Both the position numbers and the translations under genes were made by a program. From Okibacterium fritillariae (GTDB lineage: Bacteria; Actinomycetota; Actinomycetes; Actinomycetales; Microbacteriaceae): DNA of 64,000 bases. The notes below the pieces were generated by a model. The model saw nothing but the letters and a program-made list of their open reading frames with translations. It did no database searches and was not told the origin of the DNA. The DNA lies in NCBI RefSeq assembly GCF_900167575.1, contig NZ_FUZP01000001.1:1798001-1862000 (forward strand), in the 5' to 3' direction. This document shows positions 43,894 through 53,903 of the stretch, piece after piece (position 1 is the stretch's first letter; the number at the start of each line of letters is the position of its first letter).

Positions 43894-46800
43894 TTATCCG
43901 AGGCAATTCGGACCGAGCAATGACTTGAGTTCGCCGAAGAGATCGGCCGTCACCTTGACGGGCTTGGGCACCTCGAACACGCGTGCCACGTCGCCGCGCA
44001 CGAGTTTCAAACGCACCTCGGCTTCGCCGGGGTGGCGAACGAGGATGTCGCGCAGGGCACCGACGATCTCCGTGGTCGCCCGGGAATCGGGCATGACCAG
44101 GGTCAATTGGCCCGTCTCGTCGGCCTGCTCGAGCTCGGGGGCGAACAGCGAGTACGCGTGCAGGTTCATGCCGTCGTCGCGCATGCTCACCCGCCCGCGC
44201 ACGACCACGACGGTGTCGGCGATGAGGGCGGATTGGAACTCCTGATAGCCCTTCCCCATGAACATCACGGTGATCTCACCGCCGAAGTCCTCGACCTGGA
44301 TCATGCCGTATTGGTTTCCGGATGCCTTGGCCACGCGGTGCTGCACGCTCGTGATGAGCCCCGCGATGGTCACGGTGTCGCCGTCTTCGGTGGACTCGGC
44401 CGCCATGAGGTCGGTGATGGTCGTGGACGCGTGCTTCGCGAGCGGGATCTCGAGGCCGGCCAAAGGATGGTCGGAGACGTAGAGCCCCAGCATGTCGCGC
44501 TCGAAGGCGAGCTTGTCACGCTTCGACCACTCGGGCCGATCGGGCACCTGCTGCGCGGCCTGCGGCTCGTCCCAGAGGCTGTCGAAGTCGAAACCGACCT
44601 GCCCCTTGGCCTCGTTGCGCTTGTCGTTGACGGCCGATTCGACGGCATCCTCGTGGCATTCAACGAGCGCCCGGCGCGTGTTGCCGAGCGAGTCGAACGC
44701 GCCGGCCTTTATCAGGGACTCGGTGGTGCGCTTGTTGGCCACGTGCAGCGGAACCTTGCGCAGGTAGTCGTGGAAGCTCTCGAAGCGCCCCTTCTCGGTG
44801 CGCGCCTGGCGGATGCCCGCGACCACGTTGCTGCCGACGTTGCGCACGGCGCCGAGACCGAAGCGGATGTCTTCGCCGACGGCCGCGAAGAAGCCGATCG
44901 ACTCGTTGACGTCGGGCGGCAGCACCTGAATGCCCATGCGGCGGCATTCGTTCAGGTAGAGGGCGAGCTTGTCGCGCGCGTCGCCCACGCTCGTGAGCAG
45001 CGCGGCCATGTACTCGGCCGGGAAGTGCGCCTTGAGGTAGGCGGTCCAGTAGGACAGCACGCCGTACGCCGCCGAGTGCGCCTTGTTGAAGGCGTAGTCG
45101 GAGAACGGCAGCAGGATGGCCCACAGCGTTTCGACGGCCGCCATCGAGTAGCCGTTGGCCGTCATACCCGCCGAGAAGCCCGCGAACTGCTTGTCGAGCT
45201 CGGACTTCTTCTTCTTACCCATGGCGCGCCGCAGGATGTCGGCCTGACCGAGCGAGAACCCGGCCACCTTCTGCGCGATGGCCATGACCTGTTCTTGGTA
45301 GATGATCAGACCGTAGGTGGTCGAGAGCACCTCGCTGAGCGGCTCTTCGAGCTCGGGGTGGATGGGCGTGATCGGCTGCTGGCCGTTCTTGCGCAGCGCG
45401 TAGTTGGTGTGCGAGTTGGCACCCATGGGCCCCGGGCGGTAGAGCGCGATGAGGGCCGAGATGTCCTCGAAGTTGTCGGGGCGCATGAGGCGCAGGAGCG
45501 ACCGGATGGGCCCGGAGTCGAGCTGGAACACGCCCAGGGTGTCGCCGCGGGACAGCAGGTCGTAGGCGCCCTGGTCGTCGAAGTCGAGGTCTTCGAGCAC
45601 GGGCCGGAAACCGCGGTTGGCCTCGATGTTGTCGAGCGCGTCGTCGATGATCGTGAGGTTGCGCAACCCCAGGAAGTCCATCTTGATCAGCCCGAGCGAC
45701 TCACACGCCGGGTAGTCGAACTGCGTGACGATCTGACCGTCTTGTTCGCGCTTCATGATCGGGATGATGTCGATCAGCGGGTCGCTCGACATGATCACAC
45801 CGGCCGCGTGCACGCCCCACTGCCGCTTCAGGTTTTCGAGCCCGAGCGCCGTGTTGAACACGGTCTGCGCCTCGGGGTCGGACTCGACGACCGAGCGGAT
45901 GTCGGACGCCTCCTTGTAGCGCGGGTGGTCTTTGTCGAAGATGCCGGTGAGAGGGATGTCCTTGCCCATGATGGGCGGCGGCATGGCCTTGGTGAGCTTC
46001 TCGCCCATGCCGAACGGGAAGCCGAGCACGCGCGAGGAGTCTTTCAGCGCCTGCTTGGCCTTGATGGTGCCGTAGGTGACGATCTGGGCCACGCGCTCGT
46101 CGCCGTATTTCTCGGTGACGTAGCGGATGACTTCGCCGCGCCGACGCTCGTCGAAGTCGACGTCGAAGTCGGGCATCGAGACGCGGTCGGGGTTGAGGAA
46201 CCGCTCGAAGATGAGGCCGTGTCGCAGCGGGTCGAGGTCGGTGATCTTCATGGCGTAGGCCGCCATGGAACCGGCGCCCGAACCGCGGCCGGGGCCGACA
46301 CGGATGCCGTTCTTCTTCGACCAGTTGATGAAGTCGGCGACGACCAGGAAGTAGCCGGGGAACCCCATCTGGCTGATGACGCCGACCTCGTAGTCGGCCT
46401 GTTTGCGCACGTCGTCGGGAATGCCGGCGGGGTAGCGCTCGTGCAGCCCCGTCTCGACCTCCTTGATGAACCAGGTCTCTTCGGTCTCGCCCGCGGGAAC
46501 CGGGAACCGCGGCATGTAGTTGGCGCTCGTGTTGAACGCCACATCGCACCGCTCGGCGATGAGCAGCGTGTTGTCGCACGCGCTCTCGTAGTCGCGGAAC
46601 AGGTGTCGCATCTCGGACGCCGACTTGAGGTAGAACTCGTTCGAGTCGAACTTGAAGCGGTTGGGGTCGTCGAGCGTGGTGCCCGACTGCACGCACAGCA
46701 GGGCGGCGTGGGATGTCGCATCCTCGGCGTGGGTGTAGTGCAGGTCGTTGGTGGCCACGAGCGGCAGGTCGAGCTCACCCGCGAGCTTGATCAAATCACT

Positions 46801-47409
46801 CATGATGCGGCGCTCGATGCCCAGACCGTGGTCCATGATCTCGCAGAAGTAGTTCTCTTTGCCGAAAATGTCTCGGTAATCGGATGCCGCCTGCACGGCT
46901 TCCTTGTATTGCCCGAGTCGCAGCCGCGTCTGAATCTCGCCCGAGGGGCAGCCCGTCGTCGCGATGAGACCCTTGGAGTAGGTGCTCAGCAGCTCGCGGT
47001 CCATGCGCGGTTTGAAGTAGTAGCCCTCGAGCGAGGCGAGCGACGACAACCGGAACAGGTTGTGCATGCCCTCGGTGGACTCGCTCAGGAGCGTCATGTG
47101 CGTGTAGGAGCCGGCGCCCGAGACGTCGTCGCCGCCGCCATCCCCCCAGCGCACGCGTGTGCGGTCGCTGCGGTGCGTGCCGGGCGTGATGTAGGCCTCG
47201 GTGCCGATGATGGGTTTGATGCCCGCCTCGGTGGCCGTGCGCCAGAAGTCGAAGGCGCCGAAAACGTTGCCGTGGTCGGTGACGGCGACGGCGGGCATGC
47301 CTTCGGCCACGGCCTTCTCGATGAGGGGTTTGACGCGGGCGGCGCCGTCGAGCATCGAGTACTCGCTGTGGACGTGCAGGTGAACGAACGAGTCGTCTGA
47401 TGAGGGCAA
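43894..47409 (-). CDS. dnaE: DNA polymerase III alpha subunit
   Basis: 1171 residues from a TTG at 47409, placed five bases after GGAG; the frame stays open to 47724 but only in non-conserved Arg-rich sequence. PHP domain at the N-terminus (FVHLHVHSEYSMLDGAARV, VTDHGNVFGAFDF). Polymerase core with catalytic Asp residues in MPDFDVDFDERRRGEVIRYV and GRGSGAGSMAAYAMKI. The C-terminal OB fold starts near VTIAGLITSVQHRVAK. This is the replicative polymerase; DnaE1 type by length. Neighbour order rluD-dnaE is common in Microbacteriaceae. Confidence 0.97.
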   Translation of the reverse strand: MPSSDDSFVHLHVHSEYSMLDGAARVKPLIEKAVAEGMPAVAVTDHGNVFGAFDFWRTATEAGIKPIIGTEAYITPGTHRSDRTRVRWGDGGGDDVSGAGSYTHMTLLSESTEGMHNLFRLSSLASLEGYYFKPRMDRELLSTYSKGLIATTGCPSGEIQTRLRLGQYKEAVQAASDYRDIFGKENYFCEIMDHGLGIERRIMSDLIKLAGELDLPLVATNDLHYTHAEDATSHAALLCVQSGTTLDDPNRFKFDSNEFYLKSASEMRHLFRDYESACDNTLLIAERCDVAFNTSANYMPRFPVPAGETEETWFIKEVETGLHERYPAGIPDDVRKQADYEVGVISQMGFPGYFLVVADFINWSKKNGIRVGPGRGSGAGSMAAYAMKITDLDPLRHGLIFERFLNPDRVSMPDFDVDFDERRRGEVIRYVTEKYGDERVAQIVTYGTIKAKQALKDSSRVLGFPFGMGEKLTKAMPPPIMGKDIPLTGIFDKDHPRYKEASDIRSVVESDPEAQTVFNTALGLENLKRQWGVHAAGVIMSSDPLIDIIPIMKREQDGQIVTQFDYPACESLGLIKMDFLGLRNLTIIDDALDNIEANRGFRPVLEDLDFDDQGAYDLLSRGDTLGVFQLDSGPIRSLLRLMRPDNFEDISALIALYRPGPMGANSHTNYALRKNGQQPITPIHPELEEPLSEVLSTTYGLIIYQEQVMAIAQKVAGFSLGQADILRRAMGKKKKSELDKQFAGFSAGMTANGYSMAAVETLWAILLPFSDYAFNKAHSAAYGVLSYWTAYLKAHFPAEYMAALLTSVGDARDKLALYLNECRRMGIQVLPPDVNESIGFFAAVGEDIRFGLGAVRNVGSNVVAGIRQARTEKGRFESFHDYLRKVPLHVANKRTTESLIKAGAFDSLGNTRRALVECHEDAVESAVNDKRNEAKGQVGFDFDSLWDEPQAAQQVPDRPEWSKRDKLAFERDMLGLYVSDHPLAGLEIPLAKHASTTITDLMAAESTEDGDTVTIAGLITSVQHRVAKASGNQYGMIQVEDFGGEITVMFMGKGYQEFQSALIADTVVVVRGRVSMRDDGMNLHAYSLFAPELEQADETGQLTLVMPDSRATTEIVGALRDILVRHPGEAEVRLKLVRGDVARVFEVPKPVKVTADLFGELKSLLGPNCLG

Positions 47410-47498
47410 GACTTCTCCGACTGACCTTGTGGGGATGAACTTAAAGACTAACCCCGACGTGCGACATCGGCGCCTCGCAGGATGCCGGCCGAAGGAGG

Positions 47499-47534
47499 GT
47501 CGGGCGCGGCGTCGGGCGCGGCGTCGTGCGCCGG
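47499..47534. repeat. 12-bp tandem repeat after the rluD stop
   Basis: Two perfect units of GTCGGGCGCGGC (47499, 47511) and a third degenerate unit (47523) lie immediately beyond the rluD stop at 47538-47540, inside the gap before dnaE. Confidence 0.88.
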
Positions 47535-47537
47535 GCT

Positions 47538-48461
47538 TCAGCCCTCGGCGCGCAGGATCTCGAGGGCGCGGTCGAGCTCGGCCGGGTAGGGCGCCGTGAA
47601 CGTGACCCACTCCCCCGTGGCCGGGTGATCGAAGGACAGCTGGGCCGCGTGCAGCCACTGCCGCGTGAGCCCCAGGCGCTCCGACAGAGCGACTTCGGCG
47701 CCGTAGAGCGTGTCTCCCACGCACGGATGCCGCTGCGCCGCCATGTGCACTCGGATCTGGTGCGTGCGCCCCGTCTCGAGGTGGATCTTGAGGAACGACG
47801 CGGCGCGGAACGCCTCTTCGGTCTCGTAGTGCGTGACTGACGGCTTGCCCTCGGCCGTGACGGCGAATTTCCAGTCGTGGCGGGGGTGCCGGCCGATGGG
47901 CGCGTCGATGGTGCCCGTGAGCGGATCGGGGTGGCCCTGCACGACCGCGTGGTAGATCTTTTCGACCTCGCGGTCGTGGAAGGCGAGCTTGAGCGACGTG
48001 TAGGCACGTTCGGTCTTGGCGACGACCATGAGGCCCGACGTGCCGACGTCGAGGCGGTGCACGATGCCGGCGCGCTCGGCGGCGCCCGACGTGCTCACCC
48101 GGAAACCGGCGCCGGCGAGGGCTCCGAGCACGGTGGGGCCGTTCCAGCCGACCGAGGGGTGCGCGGCCACACCGGCAGGTTTATTGATGACGACGAATTC
48201 GTCGTCGTCGTGCACGATCGTGAGGTCGTCGATGACGACGGGGACGATGGTGGGCTCGGCGCGGGGTGTCCACGACACCTCGAGCCAAGCATCCTTCGGC
48301 AGCCGGTCGGATTTGCCGAGGACGACGGAGTCGACGCTCACTCCCCCGGCTTCGGCGACCTCGGCCGCGAACGTGCGCGAGAAGCCGAGAAGTTTGGCCA
48401 GGGCTGCGTCGACCCGAGAGCCCACCAGCCCGTCGGGAACGGGGAGGCTACGTGATTCCAT
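47538..48461 (-). CDS. rluD: RluA-family 23S rRNA pseudouridine synthase
   Basis: 307 residues. An S4-like RNA-binding domain at about 14-65 precedes the catalytic domain with the active Asp D138 in [20 protein letters not shown], plus [19 protein letters not shown] and GDTLYG. It converts uridines in helix 69 region of 23S rRNA if orthologous to RluD; target assignment is by family only. It starts 7 bp after the lspA stop, forming lspA-rluD. Confidence 0.92.
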   Translation of the reverse strand: MESRSLPVPDGLVGSRVDAALAKLLGFSRTFAAEVAEAGGVSVDSVVLGKSDRLPKDAWLEVSWTPRAEPTIVPVVIDDLTIVHDDDEFVVINKPAGVAAHPSVGWNGPTVLGALAGAGFRVSTSGAAERAGIVHRLDVGTSGLMVVAKTERAYTSLKLAFHDREVEKIYHAVVQGHPDPLTGTIDAPIGRHPRHDWKFAVTAEGKPSVTHYETEEAFRAASFLKIHLETGRTHQIRVHMAAQRHPCVGDTLYGAEVALSERLGLTRQWLHAAQLSFDHPATGEWVTFTAPYPAELDRALEILRAEG

Positions 48462-48468
48462 GGGGTCT

Positions 48469-49065
48469 CTATCGAAGGGGTTCGTCGGTGGAACGGGCGG
48501 CCGGCTCGGCGTCGGCCAGGTCTTTCGCCTCGGCGGCGGCGCGCTTGGCGGAGATGCTGCGCGTGCCGTCCATGTTGATGCCGCGCAGCGTGAGCAGGAT
48601 GAACAGGCCCATGCTCGTGACGATGCAGATGTCGGCGACGTTGTAGATCGCGGGGAGCATCCACGGGGTGCTGATGAAGTCGACCACGTGCCCGAGGCCG
48701 AAGCTCGGCTCGCGGAACAGTCGGTCGGTCAGGTTGCCGAGGACTCCCCCGAGCAACAGCCCGAAGACGACGCCCCAGCCGATCGAACGGATCTTGCGGG
48801 CGAACACGATGATGACCACCGTGACGACGGCCGCGAGGATCGAGAAGATCCAGGTGCTGCCGGAGGCGAGGGAGAAGGCAGCGCCCGGGTTCTTGACGAA
48901 GTGCAGAACTAGCACATCGCCCAGAACCCGGACCTGCTCACCCAGCGTGAGATTGCTCTCGACGAGGAACTTGCTGAACTGATCGAGCGCATACGCCGCA
49001 ATCGCGACGGAGGCGAGTACGATCAGCGCCCGTGTGCCCCGCGGGGCACCGGACTCATTCGGCAA
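48469..49065 (-). CDS. lspA: Lipoprotein signal peptidase (signal peptidase II)
   Basis: 198 residues, four membrane helices. The catalytic aspartates are D114 ([11 protein letters not shown]) and D145 ([13 protein letters not shown]); [11 protein letters not shown] is also conserved. It removes signal peptides of prolipoproteins such as CtaC here. A charged C-terminal tail of about 35 residues extends past the family core. It starts 5 bp after the divIVA stop. Confidence 0.95.
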   Translation of the reverse strand: MPNESGAPRGTRALIVLASVAIAAYALDQFSKFLVESNLTLGEQVRVLGDVLVLHFVKNPGAAFSLASGSTWIFSILAAVVTVVIIVFARKIRSIGWGVVFGLLLGGVLGNLTDRLFREPSFGLGHVVDFISTPWMLPAIYNVADICIVTSMGLFILLTLRGINMDGTRSISAKRAAAEAKDLADAEPAARSTDEPLR

Positions 49066-49070
49066 GGGAC

Positions 49071-49673
49071 TTACGCTTTGGACGCGTCTGCGCCGACCTT
49101 CGCGCCGGACGGGCCCGCGTTCTGGTCGAGCTCGTGCAGCTGGCTCTCGATGTAGCCGCGGAGCTTCTGACGGTATTCGCGCTCGAAGACACGCAGCTCA
49201 TCGATCTTCTTCTCGATGCCGGCCTTCTGCTCGTTGAGGATGGCGGCCTGCTCGCGCTGCTTGGCCTCGGCCTCAGCAACGATGCGGGCGGCGGCGGCGT
49301 GACCCTCGGCGACGAGGGCGTCGCGCTTCTCGGAGCCTTCGCGCACGTGCTCGTCGTGCAGACGACGGGCGAGCTGCAGCAGGCTGGAGGACGACTCGGA
49401 CTCGTCGACACTATCGGCCGGGGCGGCGGGCGCAGCGGCGACGGGAGCGGCCGCCTTGGGGGCCTCCTGAGCTGCGGGAGCGGCTTCGGTCTTCTCGGTG
49501 GAAGAACCGGCCTTCTCGAGGCGCTCCTGGAGCTCCTGGTTCTCGGCAACGAGGCGACGCAGTTCGACGACGACCTCGTCGAGGAAGTCGTCGACCTCGT
49601 CCTGGTCGTATCCCTCGCGGAACTTCGTCTGCTGGAACTGCTTGTTGACTACATCTTCCGGAGTTAGCGCCAT
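49071..49673 (-). CDS. wag31: DivIVA/Wag31 polar growth protein
   Basis: 200 residues. The membrane-binding N-terminus MALTPEDVVNKQFQQTKFRE, then YDQDEVDDFLDEVVVELRRL and a coiled coil (about 28-60), a Pro/Ala/Ser linker (about 60-100) and a second coiled coil (about 105-190). It marks cell poles and directs wall synthesis. The position downstream of ftsZ-yggS-sepF-yggT is the conserved actinobacterial one. Confidence 0.95.
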   Translation of the reverse strand: MALTPEDVVNKQFQQTKFREGYDQDEVDDFLDEVVVELRRLVAENQELQERLEKAGSSTEKTEAAPAAQEAPKAAAPVAAAPAAPADSVDESESSSSLLQLARRLHDEHVREGSEKRDALVAEGHAAAARIVAEAEAKQREQAAILNEQKAGIEKKIDELRVFEREYRQKLRGYIESQLHELDQNAGPSGAKVGADASKA

Positions 49674-49774
49674 GGCTTTCCCACCTTTGTTATTTCGACT
49701 GTGTTGTTTTCGAGCGAGATCTCGATGACGTGCCTACGCTAGCAAACCTCGTCACGCGCCCGCTGGACTTTCGG

Positions 49775-49850
49775 GATCAGCGCAGACTTTCGTCGTCAGC
49801 GCCGACGCTCTTGATCAGCGCAGACGTTCGTGATCAGCGCAGGAACGAGT
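49775..49850. repeat. 19-bp tandem repeat spanning the yggT stop codon
   Basis: Four units at 49775, 49794, 49813 and 49832, exactly 19 bp apart, of the type GATCAGCGCAGACGTTCGT. The unit at 49832 contains the yggT stop and last codons (minus strand CTGCGCTGATC), so the array looks like repeated duplication of the gene's end into the gap before divIVA. Confidence 0.93.
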
Positions 49851-50136
49851 TCACGAGCGTCATGGCGATGATCACGCAGAGCATCGTGATACTCCATCCG
49901 AAATCGAGCGCCACCGGCCCCACCCGCAGCGGGGGAAGAATCCGCCGGAAGAACCGGATCGGAGGATCGGTGACGACGTAGACAGTTTCGGCTGCCACCA
50001 AGCCGGCGCCACGGGGACGCCAGCTCGGCTTGAAGCTCCGCGCGAGGTCGAGACCGAAACGGCCCCACATCGCGAAGAAGTACAGCAGAAGCAAGAAGTA
50101 GAGGATGCCGCCGATGATGGCGAAGGTTGTGCTCAC
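49834..50136 (-). CDS. YggT family membrane protein
   Basis: 100 residues with two membrane helices (about 4-24 and 76-97) and the family block VVTDPPIRFFRRILPPLRVG between. YggT proteins sit in division clusters downstream of sepF; their role is unclear, possibly in wall or membrane organisation. It starts 7 bp after the sepF stop. Confidence 0.92.
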   Translation of the reverse strand: MSTTFAIIGGILYFLLLLYFFAMWGRFGLDLARSFKPSWRPRGAGLVAAETVYVVTDPPIRFFRRILPPLRVGPVALDFGWSITMLCVIIAMTLVNSFLR

Positions 50137-50143
50137 CCGTTAA

Positions 50144-50635
50144 TTATTGCCGAGCGAAGAAGGTCGACTCGCCCTCGACGGGCTGAGCGACCGTGTCGCC
50201 GAGTACGGCGACGTGCGAGGGCGACAACAGGAAGACCTTGCTGGTGACGCGCTCGATCTTTCCCTGCAGGCCCTGCGAGAGGCCGCTGGCGAAGTCGATC
50301 AGGCGACGGGCGTCACCCTCGGACATCTGCGAGAGGTTGATGATGACGGGCACGCCCTCGCGGAAGGTCTCGGCGATGATCTGCGCGTCTTTGTACTGCT
50401 TGGGGTGCACCGTGAGGATCTCGTTGAGCTCGGCGGGTGCGGCCTGCTTGACCTCCGTGGGGCGGCGCAGCGGCGTAACCGGCGCGCGCGTGGGGGTCGG
50501 GGCAGCCTGAGGAGCGGCGCTCTCGGCTCGCGGGGCAGCCTTCTGGGGCGCCTCGTTCTGCTGCTGCTGCTCGTACTCAAGGTCCTCGTCGGCGAGGCCA
50601 AGGTAAACCATTGTCTTCTTCAGCGGGTTGGACAT
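50144..50635 (-). CDS. sepF: SepF cell-division protein
   Basis: 163 residues. The N-terminal amphipathic membrane-binding helix ([18 protein letters not shown]), a Gln/Ala/Pro linker (about 22-60), and the SepF core with [21 protein letters not shown] and [20 protein letters not shown]. It tethers FtsZ to the membrane, which matters in actinobacteria as they lack FtsA. It follows yggS by 36 bp. Confidence 0.95.
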   Translation of the reverse strand: MSNPLKKTMVYLGLADEDLEYEQQQQNEAPQKAAPRAESAAPQAAPTPTRAPVTPLRRPTEVKQAAPAELNEILTVHPKQYKDAQIIAETFREGVPVIINLSQMSEGDARRLIDFASGLSQGLQGKIERVTSKVFLLSPSHVAVLGDTVAQPVEGESTFFARQ

Positions 50636-50671
50636 CGCTACCTCCGTTTGTGCGGTTCTTCCTCTTCGACA

Positions 50672-51394
50672 TTAACCGGTCGCGGGTCTGTTACCCGTGA
50701 TTGCGGTGCCGATTCGTAGGTGTGTCGCGCCCTCTTTCAGCGCGGCTGTGAAATCGCCTGACATTCCGGCCGAGATGCGGTCGGCGCCCGGATCGATGGC
50801 CCGCACGCGCTCCGAGATGACGCGCAGGCGAGCGAAGGCAGTGTGGGGGTCCTCGCCGAGGGGTGCGACGGCCATGACACCGCGCAGGCGGATGCCGTCG
50901 CCGGCGAGCACGCGTTCGACCAGGGCCTCGACGGCGTCGGGTTGCACGCCGCCGCGCGTGTCGCTCTCGGAGAGGGCGACCTGCACGAAACCGTCGACGA
51001 TGGATGCCTGGGCGTCGTCGTCGCCGGGAGCGGCCGCGAGAGCATCCACGAGGCTGAGGCGGTCGAGCGAATGGATGGAGTGCGCATAACGCCTGGACTG
51101 ACGTGCCTTGTTGCTCTGCAGCTGCCCGACGAAGTGCCAGCGCAGGTCCGGGAGGTCGTCGAGCTCGGCGGCCTTCGCTCGGGCCTCCTGGTGCCGGTTC
51201 TCCCCCGCGTCGCGCACGCCGAGGGCGTACAGTTCGCGCACGAGGCTCGCGGGGTGGAACTTGGTGACGACGATCGTCGTGATCTCGCTCGCGTCTCTAC
51301 CGGCACTGGCCGCCGCCTCGGCCACGGAGGCAGAGACGGCGGCCAGTCGGTCCGCGAGGCCGTGCTCGGAGGGCACGGTCCCGGTGGAACCCAT
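50672..51394 (-). CDS. YggS-family PLP homeostasis protein
   Basis: 240 residues, single-domain alanine-racemase fold. The PLP lysine is K45 in TIVVTKFHPASLV; GENRHQEARAKAAEL and HFVGQLQSNKA are family motifs, and GMSGDFTAALKEGATHLRIGTAI closes the site. It stores PLP rather than catalysing a reaction. It starts 2 bp after the ftsZ stop. Confidence 0.94.
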   Translation of the reverse strand: MGSTGTVPSEHGLADRLAAVSASVAEAAASAGRDASEITTIVVTKFHPASLVRELYALGVRDAGENRHQEARAKAAELDDLPDLRWHFVGQLQSNKARQSRRYAHSIHSLDRLSLVDALAAAPGDDDAQASIVDGFVQVALSESDTRGGVQPDAVEALVERVLAGDGIRLRGVMAVAPLGEDPHTAFARLRVISERVRAIDPGADRISAGMSGDFTAALKEGATHLRIGTAITGNRPATG

Positions 51395-51396
51395 TG

Positions 51397-52599
51397 CTAC
51401 TTCAGGAAATCGGGGATGTCGAGCTCGTCCTCGTCGGAGAACGCCGGGTCGACAGCGGGGGTCGGCACGGAGTGACGCTCCTCGGAGATGGACCAGGTGT
51501 CGTTCTTCTCGGCGGCCGGAGCGGGCGTGGCCGGGGCGATGGGAGCCGCGGCGGGCGCCTGGACCGATTCGGGGGAATCGTTCTTGGCGGTGACGACGCC
51601 ACCCGTTCCGAGCACGGCGTCGCGGTTGGCGACGGCGTCGCGCGACGGCGGCTCGCCCCCGTCGAAACCGGCGGCGATGACCGTGACGCGCACTTCGTCG
51701 CCCAGGGTGTCGTCGATGACGGCACCGAAGATGATGTTGGCTTCGGCGTGCACGGCCTCTTGCACGAGGCGAGCGGCGTCGTTGATCTCGAAGATGCCGA
51801 GGTTCGAACCACCCTGGATCGAGAGCAGCACACCGTGCGCTCCCTCGATGGATGCCTCGAGCAGGGGCGATGCGACGGCCAGCTCGGCGGCCTTGATGGC
51901 GCGGTCGGCGCCACGCGACGAACCGATACCCATGAGGGCGCTACCGGCACCCTGCATGACGCTCTTGACGTCGGCGAAGTCGAGGTTGATGAGGCCGGGG
52001 GTGGTGATCAGGTCGGTGATGCCCTGCACACCGGCGAGCAGCACCTGGTCGGCCGTGGAGAAGGCCTCGAGCATGCTGATGCCGCGGTCGCTGATCTCGA
52101 GCAGGCGGTCGTTCGGCACGACGATGAGCGTGTCGACTTCTTCCTTGAGCTTGGCGACGCCGAGCTCGGCCTGGGCCTGGCGGCGGCGGCCTTCGAAGCC
52201 GAAGGGCTTCGTGACGACACCGATGGTCAGGGCGCCGATCGACTTGGCGATGCGCGCCACGACGGGTGCGCCACCCGTACCGGTTCCGCCACCTTCACCG
52301 GCGGTGACGAACACCATGTCGGCTCCGGCGAGGGCTTCTTCGATCTCTTCGGCGTGGTCCTCGGCGGCGCGGCGACCCACCTCGGGGTCGGCGCCGGCAC
52401 CGAGGCCGCGGGTGATCTCGCGTCCCACGTCGAGCTTGACGTCGGCATCCGACATCAAGAGCGCCTGGGCGTCGGTGTTGATCGAGATGAATTCGACCCC
52501 ACGGAGGCCGAGCTCGATCATGCGGTTGACAGCGTTGACGCCGCCACCGCCGATGCCGACGACCTTGATCACGGCAAGGTAGTTCTGGTTGTTTGTCAC
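51397..52599 (-). CDS. ftsZ: Cell division GTPase FtsZ
   Basis: 400 residues from a GTG with GGAGG six bases upstream. The GTP-binding G-box is at 103-109 ([15 protein letters not shown]); [16 protein letters not shown] at the start and the polymerisation loop region follow. The C-terminal interaction peptide [10 protein letters not shown] is intact and is the docking site for SepF. A 141-bp AT-richer gap upstream (52600-52740) probably carries an ftsZ-specific promoter, with no clear consensus elements. Confidence 0.97.
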   Translation of the reverse strand: MTNNQNYLAVIKVVGIGGGGVNAVNRMIELGLRGVEFISINTDAQALLMSDADVKLDVGREITRGLGAGADPEVGRRAAEDHAEEIEEALAGADMVFVTAGEGGGTGTGGAPVVARIAKSIGALTIGVVTKPFGFEGRRRQAQAELGVAKLKEEVDTLIVVPNDRLLEISDRGISMLEAFSTADQVLLAGVQGITDLITTPGLINLDFADVKSVMQGAGSALMGIGSSRGADRAIKAAELAVASPLLEASIEGAHGVLLSIQGGSNLGIFEINDAARLVQEAVHAEANIIFGAVIDDTLGDEVRVTVIAAGFDGGEPPSRDAVANRDAVLGTGGVVTAKNDSPESVQAPAAAPIAPATPAPAAEKNDTWSISEERHSVPTPAVDPAFSDEDELDIPDFLK

Positions 52600-52740
52600 G
52601 TCCGGCCTCCGATGCGAACTTTCAACCTCTAGTTAAGGCTTAAAGTTATGCTGAGTATGCAATTCCTGATCTGAACGTTATGGCGAGAGGCCGCCCGACC
52701 TCGCCCGCCGCGCCGCGTGTCGCAAATATCCGAGCGGAAA

Positions 52741-53895
52741 TTAGGGTTGTTCGCGCACCACGACGGTCTTGCGCGACGAGACGTCGTACTGCGCGACCGT
52801 GGCCGGGTCGGTGGCGGCCATGAGTCGTTCGAGGGCCAGGGTCTTGAAGGCGCCGTCATCCGCGCTGCCCCAGAGCACCGTCGCATCGGTGTCGCGCAGC
52901 TTCAGCGTGACGTCGTCGTGCGTCTTGGCCGTGACCGAGGCGACCTTCTGGCGCAGTTCGTCGGGCATCGCGCGGAGCACACCGGCGGCGGACTGGAAGC
53001 CCTCGCTCGTCACACCGTCGGGCACCTCGATGAGCGGGTAACCCGTGGGCTGCGTGTTGGATGCCTCGATGACCACACCCGCGGCGTCGACGACCGTGAA
53101 GCCCTCCCCCGTGTCGATGACGCCGACCGGGGTGCGCTCGACGAGCTTGACCACGAGGGTGTCGGGCGGGCGGCTCTCGACCGAATACGACTCGATGAGC
53201 GGATACTTCACGAGCTCGGCCTTGATGGCGCTCTGGTCGACGAGCGGGAACGGCGAACCGACGATGGGTTGGAGGCCCTGGACGACGGCGTCGGAGGAGA
53301 CGCGCACCGCGCCATCCACCTCGATCGTGCGCACCGAGAGGATGGGGCTGAAGGCGAGAGCGGCCGCGAGCACGCCGATGCCGACGACCGAGCCGCCCGC
53401 GATCAACCAGGTGCGGCGGCGGCGACGCGAGCGGGCCGTGAAGCGTTTGACCTCGGCGCGTTCGACGCGTTTACGCTCGCGCCGGGCCTGTCGCACGCTC
53501 GGGAGGAAACCCGAGGATGCGCGGGCGTCGTCGTCGCCGGGCTGCGGCGTGCGCGTGCCCGCCGAGGATGCGGAGGAACCCGGCCGGGCCGCTCGGCTTT
53601 CCTTGGACGACGAACCGGTCTTCTTCGCACGCGCACCGGGAGTCGAGGAGTGTGCGCTGGACGATGCTTCGGCCCCACGGGGCTTCTTATCGCCCGCAGA
53701 GAGGCTGTCTCCGCGCGACGACTTCCCTGAGCCCGAGCCGGCGCGGGACGTCGAGCGCGAGGTGTCGGACGTCGAGCGGCGCGGCGAGGCCGCTTCGGAC
53801 GCGTCGGGGCTCGCGTCATCCGCGCCACCCGCCGCAGAACCGCGCACGGGTCGGCGGCCCTCAGGCGGTGGTGTGAAACCTGACGGTCGTTTCAT
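52741..53895 (-). CDS. ftsQ: Cell division protein FtsQ with long disordered N-terminus
   Basis: 384 residues. About 160 residues of Ser/Arg/Ala/Lys-rich sequence precede the single membrane helix (about 162-182); a short basic run QARRERKRVERAEVKRF sits before it. The POTRA domain follows (FSPILSVRTIEVDGAVRVSS) and then the FtsQ beta domain to the end. FtsQ links the early and late divisome with FtsL/FtsB. The N-terminal region is longer than in many relatives and may be phosphorylated, which is speculation. It is 8 bp after the murC stop. Confidence 0.93.
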   Translation of the reverse strand: MKRPSGFTPPPEGRRPVRGSAAGGADDASPDASEAASPRRSTSDTSRSTSRAGSGSGKSSRGDSLSAGDKKPRGAEASSSAHSSTPGARAKKTGSSSKESRAARPGSSASSAGTRTPQPGDDDARASSGFLPSVRQARRERKRVERAEVKRFTARSRRRRRTWLIAGGSVVGIGVLAAALAFSPILSVRTIEVDGAVRVSSDAVVQGLQPIVGSPFPLVDQSAIKAELVKYPLIESYSVESRPPDTLVVKLVERTPVGVIDTGEGFTVVDAAGVVIEASNTQPTGYPLIEVPDGVTSEGFQSAAGVLRAMPDELRQKVASVTAKTHDDVTLKLRDTDATVLWGSADDGAFKTLALERLMAATDPATVAQYDVSSRKTVVVREQP

Positions 53896-53903
53896 CGGAT
53901 GCC

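Noticed and set aside
44032-47400. 1122-codon open frame on the + strand opposite dnaE
   Set aside because: Mirror of dnaE codons; no recognisable domain and no start context.
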